Positions 30,621-42,038 of a stretch of 64,000 nucleotides of DNA are shown piece by piece. A program made the position numbers and the translations under genes. How positions within the stretch are numbered: the stretch's first letter is position 1; each line of letters opens with the position of its first letter. Source of the DNA: Tricholoma matsutake (taxonomy: Eukaryota > Basidiomycota > Agaricomycetes > Agaricales > Tricholomataceae); NCBI GenBank assembly GCA_026075535.2, contig AP026543.1:10168001-10232000 (forward strand). Reading direction: 5' to 3'. A model generated the notes under the pieces. The model was not told the origin of the DNA. It ran no database searches and saw nothing but the letters and a program-made list of their open reading frames with translations.

Positions 30621-31244
30621 ACTTAATAAGGACAGATCACATGACAGTTCCCACATTATGAACAAGTTCCTTCACTGTTTATATTTGGACAAGTCGACAG
30701 GGTGATCATGAAAAAGAGGGTCTAATCGTGCATGATGAATAGTGGACCGTGGGATGTGAAATGCAGGATAGGACAAAATAGGGAGTTGCAAGACTCCCGA
30801 CAAGTCTGCAGGCATTTATTTCGAGTGTGGATCCCTAGTTCTAATACACACATGACGTAGTATAATCAGACTAGGTGGCGTCGTAGCGAGGGTGCATCAA
30901 AACCTTCCTGTTGTTAAAAACCCAGTGGGAAAAATAAACAGCAGTGAGGGAAAGCTACCAGCTGGTGCCAATCAGGTGGGCTCGAAACAATACCCAGGAT
31001 GTGGGTGGGTGGGAGCACAAAAACTTCTGGAGACAGCAAACTTGAGGGAGTAGACAAGCACAGGCTTTTGAACTCTACAAGTCTGGGATGTGCCGATCGC
31101 TCGCACGGGAACAGCTGGTTTCAGAAACCAGGAAGGGAAAGTTCGCGGTCATCACGCTGCCCGATTAGACTACTATAAAAACATTCTAAAGACGATTAAG
31201 CCAAGAAACATTTGATCATTTTTTCCTCTGGCGTAGCGAATATC
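30621..31244. other. Boundary between transposon nest and genes; no gene seen
   Basis: No convincing ORF. The left part may still be gypsy A tail. The right part (about 31100-31244) should hold the promoter of the methyltransferase gene; a TATAAAAAC stretch lies at 31175-31183, about 60 bp before its ATG. Confidence 0.35.
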
Positions 31245-31997
31245 ATGTCACTTATGAAATTGCCCTTCACTATAGCTGTAATTGCTAGCCTTCATGTCAC
31301 TCACACCACCCCCAACCCGACGTCTGAAGGTGAAGGGAAACGCGTGGCTGAAGGTTGGATCCGAATCCCCCATTTTGTGCTTATCAGCAAGGTACCATTT
31401 CAATCTATCGTCTGCCCTAAAACATGTGCTATATCTACATTTCAGTACTTATTTTGGATCATTGGAATGGCGGAAATTGTTGTCGTAATCGCCAATAACA
31501 CCAAAGGGTTGCCAATCTCGCAGCGTGTTTTGGCCAGTCTCGTAGTGGGCGGTGCCGCCGATCAGATTCGGATGACGCCGCTGTTCGTGTTCTGGTCAGT
31601 GATTGCAGCATTGGGAGGCTGGGGTCGCTCGAAGTGCTACGATCAGCTGGGGAAGCAGTTTACGTTCGAAGTCAACATCCGGGAAGACCACAAGCTTGTG
31701 ACGACTGGACTATACTCTGTTGTGCGACACCCAAGCTACGCCGCTGGAACGATGGCGATCATTGGAACTATCTTCTTCCACGCCTCACGTGGATCTTGGT
31801 TGAGGGAATCAGGAGTATTAGATACAATGATCGGCAAGATATTGGCCTATAGCATAATCATATCTACGTTTACCATGCTACCCATGATAAAGGCAAGGTG
31901 GGAGAAGGAGGATAAAGAGCTGAAGAAAGAGTTTGGGAAGCAATGGGATGATTGGGCACAGCGCGTGCCCTACGCGGTGTTGCCTGGTATACTCTAG
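31245..31997 (+). CDS. Isoprenylcysteine carboxyl methyltransferase-like membrane protein
   Basis: Two exons, 31245-31391 and 31446-31997; the 54-bp intron (GTACCA...TTTCAG) is in frame, so unspliced RNA stays open. The product is about 232 residues with several hydrophobic segments. The C-terminal half has the ICMT/PEMT signature: LVTTGLYSVVRHPSYAAG near residues 142-159, and a terminal RWEKEDKELKKEFGKQW...PYAVLPGIL. ICMT-family enzymes use S-adenosylmethionine to methylate the carboxyl group of prenylated cysteine in the ER membrane. Agaricomycetes have many paralogues of uncertain substrate, so I do not assign STE14. The start was set at the first ATG; the frame opens slightly upstream only through non-ATG codons. 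Confidence 0.82.
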   Translation: MSLMKLPFTIAVIASLHVTHTTPNPTSEGEGKRVAEGWIRIPHFVLISKVPFQSIVCPKTCAISTFQYLFWIIGMAEIVVVIANNTKGLPISQRVLASLVVGGAADQIRMTPLFVFWSVIAALGGWGRSKCYDQLGKQFTFEVNIREDHKLVTTGLYSVVRHPSYAAGTMAIIGTIFFHASRGSWLRESGVLDTMIGKILAYSIIISTFTMLPMIKARWEKEDKELKKEFGKQWDDWAQRVPYAVLPGIL

Positions 31998-34165
31998 TCA
32001 AGCCGGTAGTACTTAGCAGTCTGGGAGAGTCTGGGGCGCACATTTCCACTGCAAATTTCATTATTAGAGTGTTTCGATGGATGAGATAAATATTGTGAGT
32101 GCGCCTGTTCCAGATGCCACTGAACTGTACATCATTGACTACAAAATGATTTACGGTTGTTCAATGTTATCCCATGCGAGATTCCATCGTATATGGTCCC
32201 ATGGTTGAGTCATCAACCGGATACTATCTCGAAATCCAGCCTACCCTGCATATATTATGCGAGGATCGGATTAGACATCGCAGCAGGAGAGTGTTTAAAT
32301 GCACAAATGCATTTGTAGAGACGAAAGCGAAAAATCAAGCAGCAGGACGAGCACAAGCAATCCACGTACAAAAAATATAGCCTAAGTAATCCAGAAAATA
32401 AACTTATCCTTCGAATCCCGCCCAGACCCTGGACCTGTAGCCGGTAAATCATGTCGATCTTGCCCATACGCAGGTCCGTCGCGCTCGTCCTTATCACCTC
32501 ACACCCTTACAGATCAACCACCTCGACAAAGTCGGAAATCCGAATCATTTTCTCTCAGCTGCCGTGTTGTAACGGTAAAGCGCTGCGCTTCTCACTCACA
32601 TGTGGGTCCTCGCCCATGTTACGCATCTCAACACACGACGAAACGAGTTCCGTGCCAACTTCCTCTGTGATGACCGGGTGGAATCTGGACTGTGCGTAGT
32701 CAATCCAGGCAGAGAGTTCACGCCGAGGCTAATTACTGCTGAGAAGGCCTAAATAATTGAGCATACCAAAATACCTTCTATACCCCCAACCGTATTGTCT
32801 TCAGGATATAAGCCAACCAGATGCTGAGCGAGCTTGTAATCCATGGTTTCATCGACTTGATCTAGAGCACCAAACTGAGATATACAAGAGTAGAGGGAAT
32901 GTGATCGGCAAGTTGTCATCGTATTTTAGGATGCATTGTCCAGGAATTGAGTGGTGATAACGCCAGACTGGGTGATGGAGATGGGTTGTTGTTCCTACGA
33001 CGATGAGGCCATGCCATGATTTTGCGCAGCACGCTTCGCGTCGCGTCGGACATTTTATCGTCATCGATAGGGCATCCACCACCATTGGCACTTGGGATTA
33101 GGACTCCACACTAGATAATAAATAATAATAATTGTTAACGGGATTCGGATACGCGTGAAAAGCAACGTACCTCTCGAAAACCAACAGCGGGTGAGCCTTC
33201 GCCGGATGGATAAACATCCCTTGGTGTACGTACTGTAAATAATATCAGACGGTCCTCTGCCGCAGATTAACGGGTACCGGCACCGGCAGGCTTCTGAGTA
33301 TCCAAGTAGAAAACCAGTAGAAAGCGCACGATCAACCAGTTCATTACATCCACAGTTCTTCATACACGCTCAGGGACACCGTGTGAGCTGCTGGTCCGCG
33401 AACTCGCACTTGTCACGCACGAGGTCATTCTTGCCACACAGATCTCATGGGAACACCGTGCGGGCTTTCCAGTTTTGCTACGGTTGATCTTATGTGCGAG
33501 CTGGTCAGACAACTTTCATGTCAGGAGTAATGGGTCACTGGGTGGGTCGGATGAGGAGCCGTTTAATTGCAGACTAACTTGTTGGTGTCTGTGGCAACGC
33601 ATGCAGATTGAGTTCTCGCATGTCGACAAAGAAAAGCTCGAACATCTACTTTCCCCAGGATCTCTTCTTCTCCATCTGCACTTTCCATAGCCTCCAGGAC
33701 TGCCTGCAGATCAATTTCTAACATGAGGTCCTTCAACACCTTATCCATCGCCAGGACAACCTCCATGTGGGTACTTGAACAACTGACTGTGCGGCTTCCT
33801 GGACGGTGGATGTGCTACCAAATTGACCATATCCAAGTATAAATTAGTTTCTCCAGTCTGTCGGATTTGACGCATATAGGTCTACCTCGCCTTGCCTCCA
33901 GCGCCGCTAAACATGCGTGAGGATCCCTAGCTCACGGTCGTGCATAGCATAGTGCTTAAAGTTCAAGCCCTTGAGGAAATCGCAGAAAAGCTCCCTGGTT
34001 TCAGCGAGGTTGACAGAGGTGCTCCAAAAACGCACGTATTTCATGAAGCTCGTCATAAGGAAATACAGATGTAGAGAGCTGGAGAGCTGCTGAGCAAGGC
34101 GGAAGATCCATGAGGTCTGCATCACAGTTTACCTGTGTACCCGTCCGTAGGTATCTTGAAGATAT
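31998..34165. other. Long stretch without a supported gene
   Basis: Only short, broken frames. The best trace is on the minus strand at about 33560-34125, where pieces such as LPYDELHE-like YDELHEIRAFLEHLCQ, ETRELFCDFLKGLNFKHYAMHDRELG and MDKVLKDLMLEIDLQAVLEAMESADGEEE are coding-like but lie in different frames with stops between. They may be a decayed gene or a multi-exon gene I cannot assemble. An 82-codon frame at 32451-32699 has no recognisable content. Confidence 0.3.
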
Positions 34166-34472
34166 CTGGAATAATACGGACTTGACTGGCTTTTTCTTCG
34201 TTCTATTGTCGTATCATGGATTAGCGCTTTAGCACTGATGCCGTCGACCTAACGCAAGCATGTTTAATATACTAACTGAATCCTGATCGGTATCGTCAAC
34301 TGGAGAGTAAGTCAGGTTACCATTGCAAGAAAGAATTTTTGTGTTGTAGCAGATGAATGAACCGGCGTTGACAGTTGCTTCTCGCTGCCTGAAGGGGTGA
34401 TACTGAAGAACTTTTTGTGATCCTTCCCTCCATCTTCGTAATTTTCGTGGACACCATGTTCAACGTCGACGA
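34166..34472 (-). pseudogene. Degenerate duplicate of the 5' end of RFC1
   Basis: On the minus strand this matches 43005-43400, the start of RFC1. Shared pieces include GTCGACGTTGA upstream of the ATG; GGAGGGAAGGAT; GTTCTTCAGTA and CACCCCTTCA; CGCCGGTTC; a GATACCGA/GATAACGACA segment; the intron stretch GTTAGTATATTA; and GCTAATCCATGATA. Introns and 5' flank are included, so it was copied as DNA, not through mRNA. The original ATGGCGCC start is not preserved and no long frame remains. It lies about 8.5 kb from the parent, in inverted orientation. Confidence 0.75.
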
Positions 34473-34578
34473 GCTACTGTCAATGTCATGATGGCGGATG
34501 AACCGGGCGCGTGACCAAATATCGATGCGTTGCTCATCAACGCGTCAACGCGTCAACCTCGACCACAAAAGATAAATA

Positions 34579-35966
34579 ATGCCATTGCTAGGATTCTCTG
34601 TTTCACCGCCCACATTAGACTCGGACATTCCTCATCCTCCAGCTCGCGAGCTCCAAACTGATAGACCATCGGTTTATGAAGGCCAAGCCATAATATCTAC
34701 CTGCAAGCATCCAGTCGTACGGTTAGACTTGGATTTTATAACGGACGATGTGGCGGCAAGGCTTGCGACGAGTTTACTGGGACATGTGTTATTTTTGAAG
34801 AGTCAAGTACCATTGTGAGCGATTAATTCCTAGTGTCACTCACTACCAACTCCATGTTCACAGTCCCGTAGCCCAACTATTCCGAATACCTGGTGCCAAA
34901 GTACGTTTGGCGTCTTTTTCTTGATCAGTACTCTATCCTAATATTCGGTCTCTAGTCCAGTGCACGAGCAACTAAACAACGGAACGAACTATTACAGACA
35001 TTCGACACTCTTTCTTCGCACCTCATTACCACATTTACTGCACTCTCAACCGCACTTGCACAACGTTCTTCGAAGCATGATAATCACAGATCTGACGCGA
35101 AGGAACCCCCGGGGCTCACTCGATGTTCGAAAGACCGCAGACGCGTGTTTTTAGCAATATTAGTCGGGCCAAGCATTGGATCAGCACGTGCTAAAGTGTT
35201 CTTTAGCGTTGATGGTCTAGAAACGAAAGTGTGGGGAATAAGAGACGATGCGAAGCCTAGAATTGACGCGGACCAAAACCACAGCGAAGAGGATGACGAC
35301 AATAGCGAGAACGAGGAAAGACGCGAAGACGGTGAAGACGATCGAAGCGAGGACGGCAGCAGTGATAATTGCGACGAAGAAGTCTCCGACGAAGAACACT
35401 CCACCAGGAAGTCTTCTCCACCACCCTCACGCTCGCCCACTCCAGACTCAGAGCCCTCCTCTCCGTCTCCGCCTCCGCCCCCATACACAACACATGCCGA
35501 ACAACAAAAAGCGCTACATCTCGCCGAGCGTCTCCTTGCGCGTACCCTCGCAGCAGCCGATGCCGACGGTAACAGTATGGCAGACGAAATGGGTATATCT
35601 CTCATACACTTTCCCTCTCTTCCTCCACCTCACAGTCGCCTTTGGTTAGCACCCACGCAAACTCACATCTTACTACGTGCCCCGCGCCGATTCCAACATC
35701 CCGCATGGATCCCAAGGCAGAATCTCTCTTCGTCGATGGAAAGCACTCTAGACGACTTTCTGGACGAATCAGGGTTGCCCAGGCGAGATACTTCACTCTT
35801 GAAGAAACAGAGAACTCGGAAGGGGAGAGTGGAGGGTATATGGATTACGTGTCGGGGTGGGTTCGAAGAGCCGGATGGTGATGGGTGGAAGGTAGGCGAT
35901 GACGAAAATGATGAGATGATCTGGTGGAGCTGGGATGGCAAGCTTACAGGCTTTTCGGAATGGTGA
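34579..35966 (+). CDS. p31comet/MAD2L1BP-like protein (tentative)
   Basis: Three exons, 34579-34814, 34864-34900 and 34956-35966, join in frame to 427 residues. Residues about 50-105 read VRLDLDFITDDVAARLATSLLG, HVLFLKSQVPFP and VAQLF. This resembles the p31comet block in which a helix is followed by HxLYQRQQ-P-PY-QL. Further on, FLAILVGPSIGSARAKVFF matches the p31comet VLILLGG strand. p31comet binds closed MAD2 and, with the TRIP13 ATPase, silences the spindle checkpoint. Unlike animal p31comet, a long acidic then Ser/Pro-rich insert (about residues 190-270) follows, and it ends IWWSWDGKLTGFSEW. The assignment rests on motif memory and needs a profile search. Confidence 0.55.
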
Positions 35967-36288
35967 TACATAGTGCTCGATGCGTTCTCATTCTGACCGT
36001 TTACCTCTCAATTCGGCATTCTCGGCATTTATGCATGTGAACATAGAACACATTTACGCATGGACTATATGCATACCGTACGATACAGCGCTCATATGAC
36101 AATTGCCTCTCCCATGTTATACATTTTTCGTACGAACGTTCAACCGACCATTCATCTCGGATAATTGGCCATCTGTCATCGCCATTAAGTACTTGCACAC
36201 GTCCCTATGCTCTCTCTTGCAATGATCTTCCAGACGATCAAACGCTGAAGACGCCTTGACATGAAAAACCACTTTTGGTGTCTTTTGC
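35967..36288. other. Intergenic gap between convergent genes
   Basis: No gene seen. It lies between the ends of the p31comet-like gene (+) and the Ser/Pro-rich gene (-). Confidence 0.4.
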
Positions 36289-38462
36289 CTACATTCCCAC
36301 TTCAATTTTACTCGAGTATTGGTGAGAGAGAGAAAAAACATACAAGCATAATCTGCAAATCATGTCCGAAGCAGACATGTGGAACATGATTGTCATATGA
36401 GACTGGTTGAGCTGACTCGGATGTGTTGCCCCAACTCCTTCACGAAGCCATTCAGTCTCCATCCAAGTTTTTCCAAATTTTCTGATATACATACCAAGTT
36501 CGAGAGGTGATATACTGCGATCCTCTGCCAAATGCGACTTGGAAGCTGATGGACAATCAGTTGCAGTCTTGTACACCAGTGTCATTGTTGATTGTGCTGA
36601 TTCAGCAGGAGGTGTAGATTCTGTATCACAAGGATTTGGTCCCGACATGGAGACATCATGAGGAGGGGGGTCAGAAAAGGGAGCAGGATCCTGATCCATG
36701 GGTATTTCCACAGAAGTCAATGCAGTAGAGCCAACAGCTTCTGACCCAGGACTTGGTGTATACTGTTCTTTTGGGGATACAGGAGAGGATGTAGCATCAT
36801 CTGAAACATCACCTTTGTAGGTGTCACTGGGATGAACTTGCACAACAGGAGTTGTTTCTTCTGTAGGAAACACCAATCCTCCTGTGGCACTGGACTCCAC
36901 TAAAGAATCACTACCAAGGTCAGCAGTTTCTGTACTCATACAGCCACCACTTTCTGTGCTTGATCCAAGATCAGAGCATGCCTTTGAAGCAGGTTGCTTG
37001 TGTGGATCATGATAAGTTTCTTGATGGTTCTGTGACAAATCTGTGGTGTGCTCCTGCACAGAAGTAAGCAACTAAATAATATAATGACCTATAGAGGACT
37101 TACCTGGCTGGAGATTGAATGATAGGGTATGTTTGATCTGAGTACCATGTGACTATCTTCCAGAGCAGTGACTTGCCTTGTAGGTTTAGAATGAAGTACA
37201 TCTTGTTGGGTGGGGTTGGAATGAGAAATAGCAGATGCTTTCAGAAATGGTAAGCTATCCTGTAGTTGGGTCTCAAACAACATTCACTAATCTGAAAAAG
37301 AGCACATAGAGTAGCACTCACCTTCTGCTCTTTAGCATATTTTTTGGCCTCTTCTTCACAAGACTGCAACAAATCTGGGTTGTATGCCATGAGAGACTTG
37401 CGTAGCAATTCATTTTCCCTCTTCAATCTTGAAATCTCCTCAAAGACAGCTGTAATGTCTGAATTTGGGGTCAAATTTTCAAGAACTATACCAGAACTGC
37501 CTGATGGATCACCAGAGAGATCAGAAGTAGCTGGAGTGTCACCACTCTCACTAGAAGGATGGACTTGTTGGCTTCCAGATTTCACAGAGGACTCTTTGTT
37601 AACTTCAGATGCAGCCGAAGGAGGTTGTTCTGGTGATGAGGTAGGTAAGGGTGGCACAGGTGGATTGTCAGTACCTGTGGTGGTGGGATTGGTAAGCACA
37701 GATGTGCTGGGAGAATGATCTGGAGAATGGTGTGAATCATGCTGGTTGTCTAGTGGAAGTTGAGATGACCCTGCCAATCCAGAGTTATAAGATTGTGACT
37801 GAGCAATGTGTGGAGATGGATCAAATGATTGAACTGTTTTTGATGAGGAAGGTATTTGTTGAGGTCCCGAAGTGTTGAGTCCACCAACTTGAGATGATGA
37901 AGAGAGATCAGTTGGTGGCTCTAATCTGGGTTTCTTTGCAGTGCTAGCATCATTAGACAAATCTTCTTGTTTTCTTTTCTTCTTCTCAGTGGCACTTCGA
38001 ACTTGCTCCTTGAGGACCAGAGAAAGCAGATCTGTTGGATCTTGCACAGTGTTCTGGATTGAGTGCTTTGAATAAGCTGAATGCATGAATCTATCACTCA
38101 CTCTGTTGGAGTATGAGAAGAGATTTCTGTGGATACCACCCAACAGCTGACATGTCGCTCTTGAACCATAGATATCTATCTGGAATGACTGGGTGTGTCA
38201 ATGTGGTTTGCACATTGTCTGGTCCAGGCCATTTCTTCCATCCTGTATCATATTTGGCAAAGAGATCATGAGAACCGGGTTTCATATTGAGGTATATGTC
38301 ACCGGGTGAGCCAAACTCGTGGGCCGATGGACGCCCAAGTGCTCGAAACTCGGTGAAAGAGTATCTTGTTGAAGTACCAGTGTTGGTATCTCGAATATAG
38401 AGTGCGCGTGTTAGCCTTGTGAGGCTGTGGGGAATCGAGTCGTCGGGTTTCTTAGGTTGCAT
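36289..38462 (-). CDS. Ser/Pro-rich protein of unknown function
   Basis: Minus strand, probably four exons from ATG 38462. The first (MQPKKPDDSIPHSLTR...) is a compact globular-looking domain of about 100 residues: ALYIRDTNTGTSTRYSFTEF, HDLFAKYDTGWKKWPGPDN, PDRYLWFKSDMSAVGWYP. A 61-bp intron (GTGAGTGA...GTGCAAG, near 38098-38038) leads to a KKKRK-containing basic patch, a long Ser/Pro/Thr-rich region and a short coiled coil (VFEEISRLKRENELLRKSL, near 37440-37390). Later exons (37270-37100 and 37070-36289) are again low-complexity. The last 3' splice and stop are uncertain. Such a head plus disordered tail suggests a nuclear protein, but I recognise no family. Confidence 0.55.
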
Positions 38463-38601
38463 GTTGTTCTGATGATGAAATGAAATAACAATTGCGCACT
38501 TAGATTGGCGCATGCCACTAACAGTGATACGTGATCTCCCCACTACTTCCATAGACTCCATACATGTTGTGTCACTGTAACTGAAACTAAGGAACCAAGT
38601 T

Positions 38602-41157
38602 TCATACACCCGCAATCTTCTCGTCCTCAGTACTCTTCTCCAAATCTACCTCAATCCCTGAATCCAGGTCCTTCATACCTAACCCTTTAAGTCCTAATCC
38701 CAACACCGACTTCAACCCGCCTTTCTCCCTTCCCACAACATCCCCGTCCATCACCTTTCTGCGACTCGCCTCCGGTGTCTCCTCCCTCCTCCCTCTGCCC
38801 GACACACTCCGTTCCCTCTCCCTCCCCCTCCGCTCCATGGCAGCGTCGATATCCCGCGCTCTCAAATCCTTCCTAGTCTCACTTTGATGACTACCTGGCA
38901 TCTTCCCCATGCTCGAGGAGGGGCGCTCTTCATGAGCACCATAGCGCTTCAGCGTTCTCACGATCATCGCCATAAAGAACATTCCAAGCGCGAACACTGC
39001 GGTGATGGCGATTCGTGCGACAAGGGCGCCCCCCGGGCTAAGTCTGACTGGCTGCTGGGTATCGGCTACGGAACCTGTGCGCCAGACAAAAGAGAGAATG
39101 CAGACAACAAAAAGGAGCATTGACCTGGGTACGTTATCGATCAGTCGATATTTAGGCGAGAGGATGGAAGAGAAGTACCAAGCCATCCATACGGCAGGCA
39201 TAGCCAACAGCACCCAGACATTCCACCAAATGACAGTGTTTGTCTTGCGGGCTTCCTAAAAAAATGATATGGATGCCTTTAGAAAATGTTGTCTGAAATT
39301 GTAAGAAATGATCGTCACCTCGGCCCATCTTGAAGCGCGGTACATGCTTCTCATCGTCCCAAACCTCACGATAAACATACAGCCATAGGACAAGCTCATC
39401 AACGAGCATATCAGAGAAAGCAATGCAGCAGTTCTAGTTAGCGGATCTCCCTCTGCATCTGGAATCTGGAACATAGTAACTATAGAACTATGTCCAATTC
39501 GTCAGTTCCTGCAGGATGGGATAAACGGGCCAAGCAAAATAACGTACGATAACAGTAACGCAGAAACGAGATTCAATGTTTTCCATTCTCTTAGCAACGA
39601 ATCAATAAACACCTCCCAAGAGTGCTTGAACCGGATCAAAGCGGGGGACACAACGGGGGGCGACCAATCATCGGGGAAAGGCAACGGATACGGAGTCGCT
39701 GCTGCTGCTGCCAAACCAGTATGCGCCGCAGCCGCCGTGCTAGAAGACAAAGGAACACCTGGCTCGCGCCCGTAGTTCGACCCTGCCATCCCGGCGTTGG
39801 CATGCACGTTCTCCGAAGCCGAGGGTATCATATATGCGCCTCCTCCACCCCGTGTGTCTATCATCCGCTGGATATCCGGACGACTGACCTCTGCGTCTTC
39901 AAAGATCCTAGCAACGCGCGTGAAGTACATCGCTGGGAGGCGCAGAAGAAGGTGCAGGTATACTTGTCGAGGGAAGGTGTCGGTCATAAAGTTTTGTAGG
40001 TTGTTCAGGAAGAGCCTGACTGACGACATTGAGACGCAGGCAGGGCATCGTGCGTGTGAGACGACTGAAGCTTGGAGACTTCCTAGTTCGACATCTGAAG
40101 GATGGGTATGGGTGTGCTGACGACGCCTGAGACCGATGTGTGGCTTGCGTTTGAACGGATCTATGCAGACGAATGGCTCCTCGGGGATGGTGCGATGGCC
40201 ATGGCGATGTAGGCCTGCGGACCATTGCTGTAAGATGCGGAGAGGGGAAGCGGCACGAGAACGAGAATGGGAACGAGAGCGAGAGCCAAGGTTGCCCGAA
40301 GAGTCGATCTCTTTCTGGGAGTCACGGTGATCTGCATACGCGGAGGAACGAAGAAGGGGAGAGGCGACGACCGGATCACTACCTTTGCTCAGGCGTGATA
40401 TTACTATGAAATAGATTTCATAACATGGAAGTGGATGTCATCGTGGAGCTTCTTACCTTGACGTATGCTATGCTTCGCAGGCGACGATCCTCGGTCACTA
40501 TCAAACGATACTCTCTGCTTTGGTGTTTCTGCCCTTTCGAGAGATCCTTCGGCAGAAGCGACTGCACGAGAAAACGGTCCACCCGCGCTCAAATGAGAAT
40601 TAAGATTATGTATAGCGTTCCGTGGAGGATCAAAATCGGCAGTTGCAAACGACGGTAAGGACGTTGACGCGTCGAGACTACGGTGGTATCCGCGAGTGTG
40701 ATTGCTCGAAGTTGACAAATTAGGTGAACGGATATTTCTATATGGATTAGGGGTGCTTTGTGATGTTGGAAGGGCAGAAAGCTTGTCCGAGGATGTTTGT
40801 TTGGATGAAGAGGTCATTTGAGAAGCTGCGAAATGAGATTCAAGTAAAAATCCTTTCTTCAACAGTGGAATATGTAGATCAAATTTACTGGGACTTTGAT
40901 TAAATTGAGAGTTAACGGAAGAATCTGTAACAACTGATTCAGGCATGCTGAAAACGAAAATTCATGGCCGACGTACCTGCCAGCTCAAAATGGGACAATC
41001 GAGGTATCCGTCCAGCACTCGATGTCAATGGGTCGAAATTATGATCATCTAAATCACCGTCGCTTCTGGTACGGGGAAACGGAACTGAATCTGCCTCCAT
41101 TGCTTGCATATCTTGCTGGTCGTTCGAACTAGGTGATGATATGGCGCGGCTGTCCAT
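38602..41157 (-). CDS. Multi-pass membrane protein of unknown function
   Basis: Minus strand, ATG 41157 (MDSRAISSPSSNDQQDM), stop at 38602. Exons in order: a short N-terminal piece (41157-40976); a Ser-rich piece (NPYRNIRSPNLSTSSN, about 40830-40455); a long piece about 40395-39545 in one frame (SRSRSHSRSRAASPLRI, PFVCIDPFKRKPHIGLRRRQ, then FLNNLQNFMTDTFPRQVYLHLLLRLPAMYF, DDWSPPVVSPALIRFKHSWEVFIDSLLREWK); a piece about 39480-39320; and a last piece 39255-38602. Five hydrophobic segments follow the disordered half: LVSALLLS..., LLSLICSLMSLSYGCMFIV, VIWWNVWVLLAMPAVWMAWYF, MLLFVVCILSF, IAITAVFALGMFFMAMIV. The tail is Arg/Glu-rich. It looks fungal-specific. Whether the stretch near 40946-40830 is exon or intron is open. 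Confidence 0.65.
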
Positions 41158-41406
41158 TGAAATGATCAATATGGTATAGAGAACAGAGCCAAAGTCGTGG
41201 TGGTCAATGAGAGAGAAGTAAACTTGCACCTGGCAGCTTAATATGCAGCGCGCAGCCCAGGGAGCTGAGCTATAGCTGTAGAGCCCATGCTGTCTAATAC
41301 AAAACAGGGTACTTCCCGTCACCTGCCGTGACGGATATCACGAGATCAGCGTCACAACGCGTACCGAGTCATAGCTGCTATTAGCTAACAGCTTGAAGAA
41401 TCTCTC
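41158..41406. promoter_or_regulatory. Shared upstream region of two divergent genes
   Basis: 249 bp between the start codons of the membrane protein (-) and the methyltransferase gene (+). Both promoters must lie here. I see no clear TATA box. Confidence 0.4.
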
Positions 41407-42038
41407 ATGCCTGCTATCAGAATCGACAAGGCTGACTTCTCCTATCGCCCTCAAAATGCAGTCAAATCTATGAAAGGACCAGTTCGTACTATCAAAGTGC
41501 TTCATCCGACCGGGGGGACCATCGAAGAGGATTTACATTTTCCGTCGGAAACCTTTGAGAGGAAAGCTTTCCGTACTAAGAAAGGAAAGGTGTGAGGCTT
41601 CTCATTAGAACAATGTCCGAGCCTAGTGTTCATCAAAAGTACTGCAGAGTATCACATCTCACCAATGGGACGTTTACGACTTTGTACGTACCATACCAAT
41701 AGGCAAGGTGACCACGTACAAAGACGTGTCTTCTGCCGTTGGCGGTTCTCCTCGCTCAGGTATTGTTCTTTGATCATTTTCTATACACCAGTTTCCCCCA
41801 CTCACTATCTACTGTAGTCGGGAGTGCTTTGAGGAATAATCCATTTCCGCCGTACGTTCCCTGCCACCGCGTCATTGCCTCCAACTTGTTCATTGGTGGT
41901 TTCTTCGGCGAATGGGGAATCAACGACAAGACGGGGACGCAATGCAACCAAAAGATGGATTTGTTAATGAAGGAAGGTGTGACATTTACGAAAGATCGTC
42001 ATCTAGCTGATGTGGAAAATCATATCTGGCGAGGATAA
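41407..42038 (+). CDS. MGMT: O6-methylguanine-DNA methyltransferase
   Basis: Three exons, 41407-41589, 41648-41759 and 41818-42038, with 58-bp introns, joining in frame to 171 residues. The active-site motif PCHRV is present, with the acceptor Cys at residue 114. Upstream lie VYDFVRTIPIGKVTTYKDVSSAVG and PRSVGSALRNNPFPPYV, the winged-helix DNA-binding part with the arginine finger (R in ALRNNP). The protein transfers the alkyl group from O6-methylguanine to its own cysteine in a one-time reaction, directly repairing DNA in the nucleus. The first exon (MPAIRIDKADFSYRP...) is a short unusual N-terminus without the animal zinc-binding domain. After the Cys, the usual GGL is replaced by FIGGFFGEWGINDKTG, an insert worth checking. 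Confidence 0.92.
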
